A stretch of DNA of 64,000 nt from Pseudomonas bubulae (GTDB lineage: Bacteria; Pseudomonadota; Gammaproteobacteria; Pseudomonadales; Pseudomonadaceae): positions 1,649,001 to 1,713,000 of the forward strand of contig NZ_CP146077.1 in NCBI RefSeq assembly GCF_037023725.1, given 5' to 3'. Position 1 is the first letter of the stretch. Each line of letters begins with the position of its first letter. The notes under the pieces were generated by a model, which ran no database searches, was not told the DNA's origin, and saw only the letters and a list, made by a program, of their open reading frames with translations. Below, piece after piece: positions 1 through 11,452 of this stretch. The position numbers were made by a program, and so were the translations under genes.

Positions 1-687
1 ACCCGCCCGCTGATGAGCGAAGGTCAGCCGTGCTGGACTTTCGGCCTCAGCGCGCCGGACTTCAAGGCCTTCGGCCTGCGTGAAGAAAACGGCGAAAAAT
101 ACCTCGCTTTCGAATTCCAGAACCTCATGCCCGTGCGCGAGCTGAAAGTGCGTGGCGCACATAATCAGGCCAATGCCCTGGCTGCCCTGGCGCTGGGTCA
201 CGCGGTTGGTCTGCCGTTCGACGCCATGCTCGCCAGCCTGCGCAATTTCACCGGTCTTGAGCATCGCTGTCAGTGGGTGCGCGAGCTGGATGGCGTGAGC
301 TACTACAACGACTCCAAGGCCACCAACGTCGGCGCGGCACTGGCTGCTATCGAAGGGCTGGGGATGGACATGGATGGCAAGCTGATCCTTATCGCCGGTG
401 GCGACGGCAAGGGCGCGGATTTCAGCGGCTTGCGTGATTCGGTTGCCAAGCACTGCCGCGCGGCAGTGTTGATAGGTCGTGATGCGGGGCTGATAGCCGA
501 CGCCCTTGGCGATGCCGTGCCGCAAGTGCGTGCCGGTTCGCTGGACGAAGCCATCGCACTGAGCCGCTCACTGGCGCAATCGGGTGATGCAGTCTTGCTG
601 TCGCCAGCCTGCGCCAGTTTCGACATGTTCAAAAACTACGAAGAGCGCGGCCAGTTGTTCGCTCGCGCCGTGGAGGTGCTGGCATGA
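1..687 (+). CDS. murD: UDP-N-acetylmuramoylalanine-D-glutamate ligase MurD (5' truncated)
   Basis: C-terminal 228 residues of MurD, the cytoplasmic ATP-dependent ligase that adds D-glutamate to UDP-MurNAc-L-Ala. The reading frame is open to the left edge, so the real start and the P-loop lie outside the window; the first in-frame ATG (base 13) is internal. Visible family marks are HNQANALAALALG, the central-domain motif, and NDSKATN followed by the C-terminal Rossmann-like domain with LIAGGDGKGADF. The stop overlaps the ftsW start as ATGA, so the two are translationally coupled. This is the first gene of the dcw run seen here; identity is secure from motifs and neighbours. Confidence 0.96.
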   Translation, partial: TRPLMSEGQPCWTFGLSAPDFKAFGLREENGEKYLAFEFQNLMPVRELKVRGAHNQANALAALALGHAVGLPFDAMLASLRNFTGLEHRCQWVRELDGVSYYNDSKATNVGAALAAIEGLGMDMDGKLILIAGGDGKGADFSGLRDSVAKHCRAAVLIGRDAGLIADALGDAVPQVRAGSLDEAIALSRSLAQSGDAVLLSPACASFDMFKNYEERGQLFARAVEVLA

Positions 688-1898
688 TGTTCGGCATCCT
701 CAAACCTTATCCTTCACCGCTGATTACGGGCCGTGGCATTGACCTCGACTTCCCGTTGCTCGCCGGTTGCCTGGCCTTGCTCGGTCTGGGGCTGGTGATG
801 ATCACTTCGGCTTCGTCCGAAGTGGCGGCGTTGCAGTCGGGCAACACCCTGTACCACATGATCCGCCACCTGTTTTACATCGTGCTCGGCCTGGGCGCAT
901 GCATCATGACCATGATGGTGCCGATCGCGACCTGGCAACGCATGGGCTTCATGTTGCTGATCGGTGCATTCGGTTTGCTGGTGGCCGTACTGATCCCGGG
1001 CATTGGCCGTGAGGTAAACGGCTCGATGCGCTGGATCGGTTTCAGCTTCTTCAACGTGCAGCCTTCGGAGATCGCCAAGGTCTTTGTGGTGATCTACCTG
1101 GCGGGCTACCTGGTGCGTCAGCAGAAGGAAGTGCGGGATAGCTGGATGGGCTTTTTCAAGCCATTTATCGTGCTGCTGCCAATGGCCGGCCTGCTGCTGA
1201 TGGAGCCCGACTTCGGAGCCACGGTTGTGATGATGGGCGCCGCTGCTGCCATGCTGTTTCTCGGTGGTGTCGGCCTGTTCCGTTTCGCTCTGATGGTGGC
1301 GCTGGCTGTCGGCGCGGTGTTCGTGCTGGTACAGGCACAGCCTTACCGCATGGCGCGTTTGATTACCTTTACCGACCCGTGGTCCGACCAGTTCGGCTCC
1401 GGCTACCAGTTGACCCAGGCCCTGATCGCCTTCGGTCGCGGCGAGTGGTTTGGTGTCGGTCTGGGCAACAGTGTGCAGAAGCAGTTCTACCTGCCTGAAG
1501 CACATACCGACTTCGTGTTTTCGGTACTGGCAGAAGAGCTGGGTGTTGTCGGCTCGCTGCTGACCGTGGCCCTGTTCGTATTTGTGTGTGTGCGCGGCAT
1601 GTACATTGGCATGTGGGCCGAGCGCGCCAAGCAGTATTTCTCGGCTTATATGGCCTATGGCTTGTCGTTCCTGTGGATCGGCCAGTTCCTGATCAATATC
1701 GGGGTAAACGTCGGCTTGCTGCCAACCAAGGGCCTGACCCTGCCGTTCCTCAGTTATGGCGGCAGCTCGCTGGTGATTTGCTGCGTGTGCATGGGACTGT
1801 TGCTGCGCATCGAGTGGGAGAGTCGAACCCACCTGGGCAGTGAAGAGACCGATTTCAAAGAAAGCGACTTTGCAGAGGAGCCGACCCATGGGCGCTAA
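684..1898 (+). CDS. ftsW: SEDS-family septal peptidoglycan polymerase FtsW
   Basis: 404-residue polytopic inner-membrane protein of the SEDS family, which polymerises lipid II into glycan strands at the septum together with the class B penicillin-binding protein FtsI. About ten hydrophobic segments are visible. The signature GLLPTKGLTLPFLSYGGSS lies near residue 350, and the MEPDFG motif typical of SEDS proteins is near residue 175. The start is fixed by the ATGA overlap with murD. The cytoplasmic C-tail is charged and short. The next gene, murG, starts inside its 3' end. FtsW rather than RodA follows from the position between murD and murG. Confidence 0.96.
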   Translation: MMFGILKPYPSPLITGRGIDLDFPLLAGCLALLGLGLVMITSASSEVAALQSGNTLYHMIRHLFYIVLGLGACIMTMMVPIATWQRMGFMLLIGAFGLLVAVLIPGIGREVNGSMRWIGFSFFNVQPSEIAKVFVVIYLAGYLVRQQKEVRDSWMGFFKPFIVLLPMAGLLLMEPDFGATVVMMGAAAAMLFLGGVGLFRFALMVALAVGAVFVLVQAQPYRMARLITFTDPWSDQFGSGYQLTQALIAFGRGEWFGVGLGNSVQKQFYLPEAHTDFVFSVLAEELGVVGSLLTVALFVFVCVRGMYIGMWAERAKQYFSAYMAYGLSFLWIGQFLINIGVNVGLLPTKGLTLPFLSYGGSSLVICCVCMGLLLRIEWESRTHLGSEETDFKESDFAEEPTHGR

Positions 1899-2950
1899 CG
1901 TGCTGATCATGGCGGGCGGCACCGGTGGCCACGTGTTCCCGGCGCTGGCTTGCGCCCGCGAATTCGAAGCCCGCGGCTACACCGTGCACTGGCTCGGTAC
2001 GCCCCGTGGCATCGAGAATGAACTGGTCGAGCCTGCCGGTTTCAAACTGCACCTGATTAACGTGGCGGGCCTGCGTGGCAAGAGCAAGCTGTCGTTGCTC
2101 AAGGCCCCTTTTGTACTGCTCAAGGCGCTGTTTCAGGCGCGCAGGATCATTCGTCAACTCAAGCCGGTGTGTGTGCTGGGTTTTGGCGGTTACGTGACCG
2201 GGCCTGGCGGCCTGGCGGCGAAAACCTGCGGTGTACCGGTGATCATTCATGAGCAGAACGCGGTAGCCGGTACGGCCAACCGCCTGCTGGTGCCGATGAC
2301 CAGTCGGGTGTGCGAAGCCTTTCCCGGCACCTTTGCAGCCTCGCAGACGCTGCGTAGCACCGGTAATCCGGTACGCCCCGAGCTGTTTACCCTGGCGCCT
2401 CGGGCTGCGCTCGAAGGGCGCAAGGCGCGCTTGCTGGTACTGGGCGGCAGCCTCGGCGCCGAGCCGTTGAACAAGTTGTTGCCTGAAGCGCTGGCCAAGG
2501 TCCCGGCTGACGTTCGCCCTGAAGTGTTTCACCAGGCCGGCAAGCAGCATGACCGGATTACCGCCGAGCGTTATGCCGCGGTCGGCGTCGAGGCTGACGT
2601 ACAGCCTTTTATCAAGGATATGGCCCATGCCTATGGCTGGGCCGACCTGGTGGTTTGTCGCGCAGGCGCGCTGACCGTCAGTGAACTGGCTGCGGCCGGT
2701 CTGCCTTCGCTGCTGGTGCCATTGCCCCACGCGATCGATGACCATCAGAGCCGTAACGCCGACTTTTTGGCACGCGAGGGCGCAGCCTTCCTGATGCCGC
2801 AAGCGACAACTGGCGCAGCCGAACTGGCTGCACGCCTGACAGAGGTTTTGATGCAACCGGAACGACTCAACAGCATGGCGGCCAATGCCCGCCGCCTGGC
2901 CAAACCCGATGCGACCCGCAACGTTGTAGATATCTGCCTGGAGGTGGCCA

Positions 2951-2958
<8 letters not shown>
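1888..2958 (+). CDS. murG: Lipid II synthase MurG (UDP-GlcNAc transferase)
   Basis: 356 residues, the usual MurG length. A GT28 glycosyltransferase at the inner face of the membrane that transfers GlcNAc from UDP-GlcNAc to lipid I, giving lipid II. The N-terminal glycine-rich loop [12 protein letters not shown] (residues 10-21) binds the lipid-pyrophosphate side. [13 protein letters not shown] and the C-terminal nucleotide-sugar region [28 protein letters not shown] are both present. An open frame runs 48 bases further upstream, but ATG 1888 follows a GAGGAG sequence and starts directly with the family N-terminus, so it is chosen. It overlaps ftsW by 11 bases and murC by 8. Confidence 0.96.
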
Positions 2959-5364
<2,406 letters not shown>

Positions 5365-5368
5365 GTCC

Positions 5369-6235
5369 ATGCAAGGTGCATCGCTTCGTCATCAACCACC
5401 CGCTCCCGGCCGCAAGCCGGTGCCGCGTGGCGCCAGCCGGATGGTGGCGAAAGAGCCGATGTCGGTGCGTTTGCCAAAAGCCAATTTCGGCTTTTTGAAA
5501 GCGTTGTTCTGGCCGGTGCTGCTGGTGGCGTTGGGTTATGGCACCTATGAAGGTGCGCAGCGCCTGATGCCCTATGCCGACCGCCCGATCACCAATATCA
5601 ACGTGCAGGGCGATTTGACCTATATCAGCCAGCAAGCCGTGCAGCAGCGCATTGCCCCTTATGTGGCAGCGAGCTTCTTTACGGTAGACCTGGAAGGCAT
5701 GCGCACCGAGCTCGAGCAGATGCCCTGGATCGCCCACGCCGAAGTCCGTCGCGTGTGGCCCGACCAGGTGGTGATTCGCCTTGAAGAGCAACTGCCGGTT
5801 GCGCGTTGGGGGGATGAGGCACTGTTGAACAACCAGGGCCAGGCGTTCACCCCGCGTGAGCTGGCCAATTACGAACATTTGCCGCAGCTGTTTGGTCCAC
5901 AACGGGCTCAGCAGCAGGTGATGCAGCAGTATCAGGTGTTGAGCCAGATGCTGCGTCCGATGGGCTTTTCCATAGCCCGGCTGGAGTTGCGTGAGCGCGG
6001 TAGCTGGTTCCTGACCACTGGAGCCGGTAGTGCAGGGCCCGGGATCGAGCTGTTGTTGGGGCGCGATCATCTGGTAGAAAAAATGCGTCGTTTCATAGCC
6101 ATCTATGAAAAAACGCTGAAAGAACAGATTACAAACATAGCGCGCATCGATTTGCGTTATGCCAACGGATTGGCCGTCGGCTGGCGGGAACCTGTGGCAC
6201 CCACGATAGCCCAACCCGCTGTCGCGAAGAATTAA
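5369..6235 (+). CDS. ftsQ: Cell division protein FtsQ
   Basis: 288-residue bitopic division protein of the FtsQBL complex that links early and late divisome proteins. A basic cytoplasmic tail of about 42 residues ([18 protein letters not shown]) is followed by one transmembrane helix near residues 43-60 and a periplasmic POTRA domain starting near 73 ([14 protein letters not shown], then [16 protein letters not shown]), then the beta domain. It starts four bases after ddlB and is followed after 15 bases by ftsA. Confidence 0.95.
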   Translation: MQGASLRHQPPAPGRKPVPRGASRMVAKEPMSVRLPKANFGFLKALFWPVLLVALGYGTYEGAQRLMPYADRPITNINVQGDLTYISQQAVQQRIAPYVAASFFTVDLEGMRTELEQMPWIAHAEVRRVWPDQVVIRLEEQLPVARWGDEALLNNQGQAFTPRELANYEHLPQLFGPQRAQQQVMQQYQVLSQMLRPMGFSIARLELRERGSWFLTTGAGSAGPGIELLLGRDHLVEKMRRFIAIYEKTLKEQITNIARIDLRYANGLAVGWREPVAPTIAQPAVAKN

Positions 6236-6250
6236 GAAGAGGCAGGACCC

Positions 6251-7510
6251 ATGGCAAATGTGCAAAGCGGCAAAATGATCGTCGGCCTCGATATCGGCAC
6301 CTCCAAGGTGGTTGCGCTGGTAGGCGAGGTCGGTGAAGACGGCACGATCGAAATCGTCGGTATTGGCACGCACCCGTCCCGTGGCCTGAAGAAAGGCGTG
6401 GTGGTGAACATCGAGTCCACCGTGCAATCGATCCAGCGCGCCATCGAAGAAGCGCAGCTGATGGCCGGTTGCCGGATTCACTCGGCATTTGTCGGCGTGG
6501 CCGGCAATCACATCCGCAGCCTGAATTCCCACGGCATCGTGGCGATTCGTGATCGTGAAGTCAGCACCGCCGACCTTGAGCGCGTCCTCGACGCCGCCCA
6601 GGCTGTCGCGATCCCGGCTGACCAGCGTGTGCTGCACACCCTGGCGCAGGACTATGTGATCGATAACCAGGAAGGCGTACGTGAGCCACTGGGCATGTCG
6701 GGCGTACGTCTTGAAGCCAAGGTTCACGTCGTGACCTGCGCCGTGAATGCCGCGCAAAACATCGAGAAGTGTGTACGCCGCTGTGGCCTTGAGGTGGACG
6801 ACATCATCCTTGAGCAGTTGGCATCGGCTTACTCGGTACTGACCGATGATGAAAAGGAACTGGGCGTTTGCCTGGTGGATATCGGCGGCGGCACCACCGA
6901 CATCGCGATCTTCACCGAAGGTGCGATTCGCCATACGGCAGTGATCCCGATTGCCGGTGACCAGGTGACCAACGACATCGCCATGGCGCTGCGTACACCA
7001 ACGCAATATGCCGAAGAAATCAAGATTCGTTACGCCTGTGCACTGGCCAAACTGGCCGGTGCCGGCGAAACCATCAAGGTGCCAAGCGTGGGCGATCGCC
7101 CACCCCGTGAACTGTCCCGTCAGGCCCTGGCCGAAGTGGTCGAGCCGCGTTACGACGAGCTGTTCACCCTGATTCAGGCCGAGCTGCGTCGCAGCGGTTA
7201 CGAAGACCTGATTCCGGCGGGCATCGTGTTGACCGGTGGTACTTCAAAGATGGAAGGCGCGGTCGAACTGGCCGAAGAGATCTTCCACATGCCGGTCCGT
7301 CTGGGTGTGCCGCACAGTTTCAAGGGCCTCACCGACGTTGTGCGCAATCCGATTTATTCCACCGCTGTGGGCTTGTTGTTGTACGGGCTGCAAAAGCAGT
7401 CAGACGGTATTTCGATATCGGGTATCAGCAACCGCGACAACTACAGCAGTGACGAACAAAAAGCCCCTGTGCTTGAGCGCCTCAAGCGCTGGGTACAGGG
7501 CAACTTTTAA
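6251..7510 (+). CDS. ftsA: Cell division actin-like protein FtsA
   Basis: 419 residues. Actin-family ATPase that anchors FtsZ to the membrane. The phosphate-1 loop GLDIGTSKVVALVGE lies at residues 12-26, the second nucleotide motif VDIGGGTTDIAIF near 217, and the adenosine motif GIVLTGGTSKMEG near 325. The extreme C-terminus (VLERLKRWVQGNF) is the amphipathic membrane-targeting helix. It is preceded by AGAAGAGGCAGGACCC and followed after 73 bases by ftsZ; that spacer may carry an ftsZ promoter but no clear one was resolved. Confidence 0.97.
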   Translation: MANVQSGKMIVGLDIGTSKVVALVGEVGEDGTIEIVGIGTHPSRGLKKGVVVNIESTVQSIQRAIEEAQLMAGCRIHSAFVGVAGNHIRSLNSHGIVAIRDREVSTADLERVLDAAQAVAIPADQRVLHTLAQDYVIDNQEGVREPLGMSGVRLEAKVHVVTCAVNAAQNIEKCVRRCGLEVDDIILEQLASAYSVLTDDEKELGVCLVDIGGGTTDIAIFTEGAIRHTAVIPIAGDQVTNDIAMALRTPTQYAEEIKIRYACALAKLAGAGETIKVPSVGDRPPRELSRQALAEVVEPRYDELFTLIQAELRRSGYEDLIPAGIVLTGGTSKMEGAVELAEEIFHMPVRLGVPHSFKGLTDVVRNPIYSTAVGLLLYGLQKQSDGISISGISNRDNYSSDEQKAPVLERLKRWVQGNF

Positions 7511-7583
7511 AGCTTGAGCTGTAAACAGATTCAAAGCGGTAGAAGTAGGCGAAAAAAACTAGAGAAATGAAAGGAGAGGGACC

Positions 7584-8798
7584 ATGTTCGAACTCGTAGA
7601 CAACATCCCGCAAAGCCCGGTAATCAAAGTTATCGGTGTTGGTGGTGGCGGTGGCAATGCTGTTAACCACATGGTTAAGAGCAACATCGAAGGCGTGGAA
7701 TTCATCTGCGCCAACACAGACGCACAAGCGCTCAAAAGCATTGGTGCGCGTACCATCCTGCAACTGGGCACTGGCGTGACCAAGGGTCTGGGTGCCGGCG
7801 CGAACCCTGAGGTCGGTCGTCAGGCTGCCCTGGAAGACCGCGAGCGTATCGCTGAAGTGTTGCAGGGCACCAACATGGTGTTCATCACCACGGGCATGGG
7901 CGGTGGTACCGGTACCGGTGCTGCGCCGATCATTGCCGAAGTGGCCAAGGAAATGGGCATCCTCACCGTTGCGGTGGTGACCCGTCCGTTCCCGTTCGAA
8001 GGTCGCAAGCGCATGCAGATCGCCGACGAAGGTATTCGTCTGCTGTCCGAAAGCGTCGATTCGTTGATTACGATTCCGAACGAAAAACTGCTCACCATCC
8101 TGGGTAAAGACGCAAGCCTACTGTCTGCGTTCGCCAAGGCCGATGACGTACTGGCCGGTGCCGTTCGCGGTATCTCCGACATCATCAAGCGTCCGGGCAT
8201 GATCAACGTCGACTTTGCCGACGTACGCACCGTGATGAGCGAAATGGGCATGGCGATGATGGGCACTGGCTGCGCCAGCGGTCCGAACCGTGCACGTGAG
8301 GCCACCGAAGCGGCCATTCGCAACCCGTTGCTCGAAGACGTGAACCTGGAAGGCGCTCGCGGCATCCTGGTAAACATCACCGCCGGCCCTGACCTGTCCC
8401 TGGGTGAGTACTCCGACGTGGGCAGCATCATCGAAGCCTTCGCTTCGGAACACGCAATGGTCAAGGTCGGTACTGTTATCGATCCGGACATGCGTGACGA
8501 GCTGCATGTCACCGTGGTTGCTACCGGTCTGGGTGCAAAAATCGAGAAGCCGGTCAAGGTTGTCGACAACACCCTGCAGGCTTCGTACGCAGCTTCGGCA
8601 GCACACAGCGCCCCTGTTCGTCAGGAAACCCGTACCGAGCGTCAGGAACAACCGGTGGTCAACTACCGTGATCTGGATCGCCCGACCGTGATGCGCAACC
8701 AGGCCCAGCAAGGCGCGACGACTGCTGCCAAGCTCAATCCGCAAGATGATCTGGATTACCTGGACATCCCGGCTTTCCTGCGTCGCCAGGCTGATTAA
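7584..8798 (+). CDS. ftsZ: Cell division tubulin homologue FtsZ
   Basis: 404 residues. GTPase that assembles the Z-ring. The N-terminal nucleotide loop GVGGGGGNAVNHM and the tubulin signature GGGTGTG (residues 106-112) are intact, as is the T7-loop region VDFADVRTVMSEMG. A variable Gln/Arg-rich linker leads to the conserved C-terminal peptide DYLDIPAFLRRQAD that binds FtsA and ZipA. The ribosome site AAAGGAGAGGGACC is very strong, fitting the high cellular level of this protein. Confidence 0.98.
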   Translation: MFELVDNIPQSPVIKVIGVGGGGGNAVNHMVKSNIEGVEFICANTDAQALKSIGARTILQLGTGVTKGLGAGANPEVGRQAALEDRERIAEVLQGTNMVFITTGMGGGTGTGAAPIIAEVAKEMGILTVAVVTRPFPFEGRKRMQIADEGIRLLSESVDSLITIPNEKLLTILGKDASLLSAFAKADDVLAGAVRGISDIIKRPGMINVDFADVRTVMSEMGMAMMGTGCASGPNRAREATEAAIRNPLLEDVNLEGARGILVNITAGPDLSLGEYSDVGSIIEAFASEHAMVKVGTVIDPDMRDELHVTVVATGLGAKIEKPVKVVDNTLQASYAASAAHSAPVRQETRTERQEQPVVNYRDLDRPTVMRNQAQQGATTAAKLNPQDDLDYLDIPAFLRRQAD

Positions 8799-8836
8799 TG
8801 AAATCAATCAGGGGTATTAAGGTGATTGGTGTTCAG

Positions 8837-8870
8837 CAAAGGCTCGGTCTGCTATTATCGCCAGCCTTTG
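8837..8870. promoter_or_regulatory. Inverted repeat and possible promoter upstream of lpxC
   Basis: CAAAGGCT (8837-8844) and AGCCTTTG (8863-8870) form a perfect 8-base inverted repeat around CGGTCTGCTATTATCGCC. The TATTAT at 8853-8858 resembles a -10 box, but no -35 with standard spacing is convincing. It lies 40 bases before lpxC and could be a promoter/operator or a leader hairpin. Seen directly; the function is inference. Confidence 0.35.
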
Positions 8871-8874
8871 TTGA

Positions 8875-9822
<948 letters not shown>

Positions 9823-9847
9823 GTAAAACTTCTTTCTCTAGTTTTTG

Positions 9848-9875
9848 AAGGCCACCCTCGGGTGGCCTTTTTTTA
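9848..9875 (+). terminator. Rho-independent terminator after lpxC
   Basis: A GC-rich stem, AAGGCCACCC-TCG-GGTGGCCTT, is followed by seven T residues. It lies 26 bases after lpxC. The T tract overlaps the stop codon of the convergent GGDEF gene. Confidence 0.9.
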
Positions 9876-11435
9876 TGTTTCGTTTTTAGGTTTCAGCGCA
9901 TTCAGGCCGGTTTCATTGATATCCATCACCCGATTGCGCCCGCGTTTTTTGGCCTGATAAAGCGCTTTGTCGGCAGTGCTGAGCAGTTCTTCCCGGTCGT
10001 CGCCGGGTTTGGCGTAGCGGGTGCAGGCGCCCAGGCTCACAGTGAGTTTTTTGGTGGTGGGGTCGACCGGCTCCATTTGCTCAACCGCGGCGCGAATTTT
10101 TTCTGCCAGCAGGCGCGTGCCTGCCGCGTCGGTTTCGGTCAGCACCACCGCGAACTCTTCACCGCCGTAGCGGGCCACCAGGTCGGCGGGGCGTCGCACA
10201 TTGGCCTTGATGACCCGGGCGACCTGGCGCAGGGCCTCATCCCCTGCCTGATGACCATAAGCATCGTTGAAGGGCTTGAAGTGGTCGATATCAATCATGA
10301 TCAGTGACAGCGGCGCGCCTGTACGTTGTGCGCGGCGCCATTCCAGATCCAGGGTCTTGTCCAGCATGCGCCGGTTGGCCAGTCCGGTCAGCGGGTCGGT
10401 GGCGGCCAGGGCGGCGAGTTCGCCTTCGGCGCGCTGGCGCAGGCGCAATTCGCGTACCAGCAGCCAGGTCAGCCACAGCAGGCCCAGGCACAGCAGCAGG
10501 GTTGCGCTGCCGATCAACAGGGCCGTGTGTCGCCAGTTGCTGAATATATGCTCGGTGGACAAAGCCACCACCACCAGCAAGGGTAACTCGCTGACCTGGG
10601 CGAAGTTGTAGAGGCGCTGCAGGTGATAAATACCGGACACGGCGGTAAAGCTGCCGTGGCGCTCGGTCAGAAAACGCAGGAAGATCGGCGTGTGCCCCAG
10701 GTCCTGGCCGGTATAGAACATGGTGGTGGCCGGGTACTGGATCAGCATGATGCCTTCGCTGCTGACCAGGCTGATATTGCCCGTCGGGCCCAGGTCCAGG
10801 CCGCGAAACAGGTTCTGGAAGTAGCTCATCTTCATCAGGGCCACGGCGACGCCGCCAAACCTGCCGTCCGGGGTAGTGATCCTGCGGCTGAGTACCAGGC
10901 TCCAGTCATTGGGGGCATCGCTGGCAGGCAAGGGGCGGCTGATAAAGATGCCTTCATTTTGCCCCTTGAGATGAACCTTGAACCAGGACTGTTGGCGAGC
11001 GTTGTTGAGCAGGGGCTCGACCGGGCGTGAGCCGGCAATCACCTTGCCGTCGGCATCCAGCACAAAAAAACCGGCATTGGACGGCGCCTCGGCCGCTCTG
11101 TCGAAAAGCAGGGGTTGTTGCGTCTGCGGCGAAAGCGAGGCCAGCGCCTGGCTTTGCACCAGGCTGACCAGGCTGTTGAGCGCCGAGTCATAGATGGAAA
11201 TGGTATTGCGGATATCACGGCTGATCAGCTGCACGATATTCAAGGCAGAGCGAGCCGCATCATCTTCGGTATTGCGGTATTCCCTGACCAGCAGGTAGCC
11301 GACGATGTTCACAATCGCAACCACCGACAAGGCGCTGGCCCAGACCAGCATGCGGCGGGTGATAACCGGTGTGCGCAGATGATATTTAATGGCTTGACCC
11401 TCTGAAGAAAAAACCATGTACAGCGGGCCTTTCAT
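9873..11435 (-). CDS. Membrane diguanylate cyclase with periplasmic sensor (dCache-like) and GGDEF domain
   Basis: 520 residues. Probably makes cyclic di-GMP from two GTP in response to an extracytoplasmic signal. Transmembrane helix one is near residues 29-49 and helix two near 304-327; the roughly 250 residues between look like a double-Cache sensor (NIVQLISRDIRNTISIYDSAL). The C-terminal GGDEF domain has TDPLTGLANRR, the metal-binding DIDHFK, GGEEF at 424-428 and an inhibitory I-site RPAD at 415-418 exactly five residues before it, so product inhibition is expected. No EAL domain. An alternative start at residue 7 (11417) has a slightly better AAAGG sequence upstream. The next gene upstream is a clear paralogue; the signal sensed is unknown. 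Confidence 0.88.
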   Translation of the reverse strand: MKGPLYMVFSSEGQAIKYHLRTPVITRRMLVWASALSVVAIVNIVGYLLVREYRNTEDDAARSALNIVQLISRDIRNTISIYDSALNSLVSLVQSQALASLSPQTQQPLLFDRAAEAPSNAGFFVLDADGKVIAGSRPVEPLLNNARQQSWFKVHLKGQNEGIFISRPLPASDAPNDWSLVLSRRITTPDGRFGGVAVALMKMSYFQNLFRGLDLGPTGNISLVSSEGIMLIQYPATTMFYTGQDLGHTPIFLRFLTERHGSFTAVSGIYHLQRLYNFAQVSELPLLVVVALSTEHIFSNWRHTALLIGSATLLLCLGLLWLTWLLVRELRLRQRAEGELAALAATDPLTGLANRRMLDKTLDLEWRRAQRTGAPLSLIMIDIDHFKPFNDAYGHQAGDEALRQVARVIKANVRRPADLVARYGGEEFAVVLTETDAAGTRLLAEKIRAAVEQMEPVDPTTKKLTVSLGACTRYAKPGDDREELLSTADKALYQAKKRGRNRVMDINETGLNALKPKNET

Positions 11436-11452
11436 TCAAGGCTGGCACTCAC

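Noticed and set aside
714..1922. Minus-strand frame of about 400 codons opposite ftsW
   Set aside because: His/Gln-rich translation typical of the antisense of a GC-rich gene. ftsW is fully supported on the plus strand.
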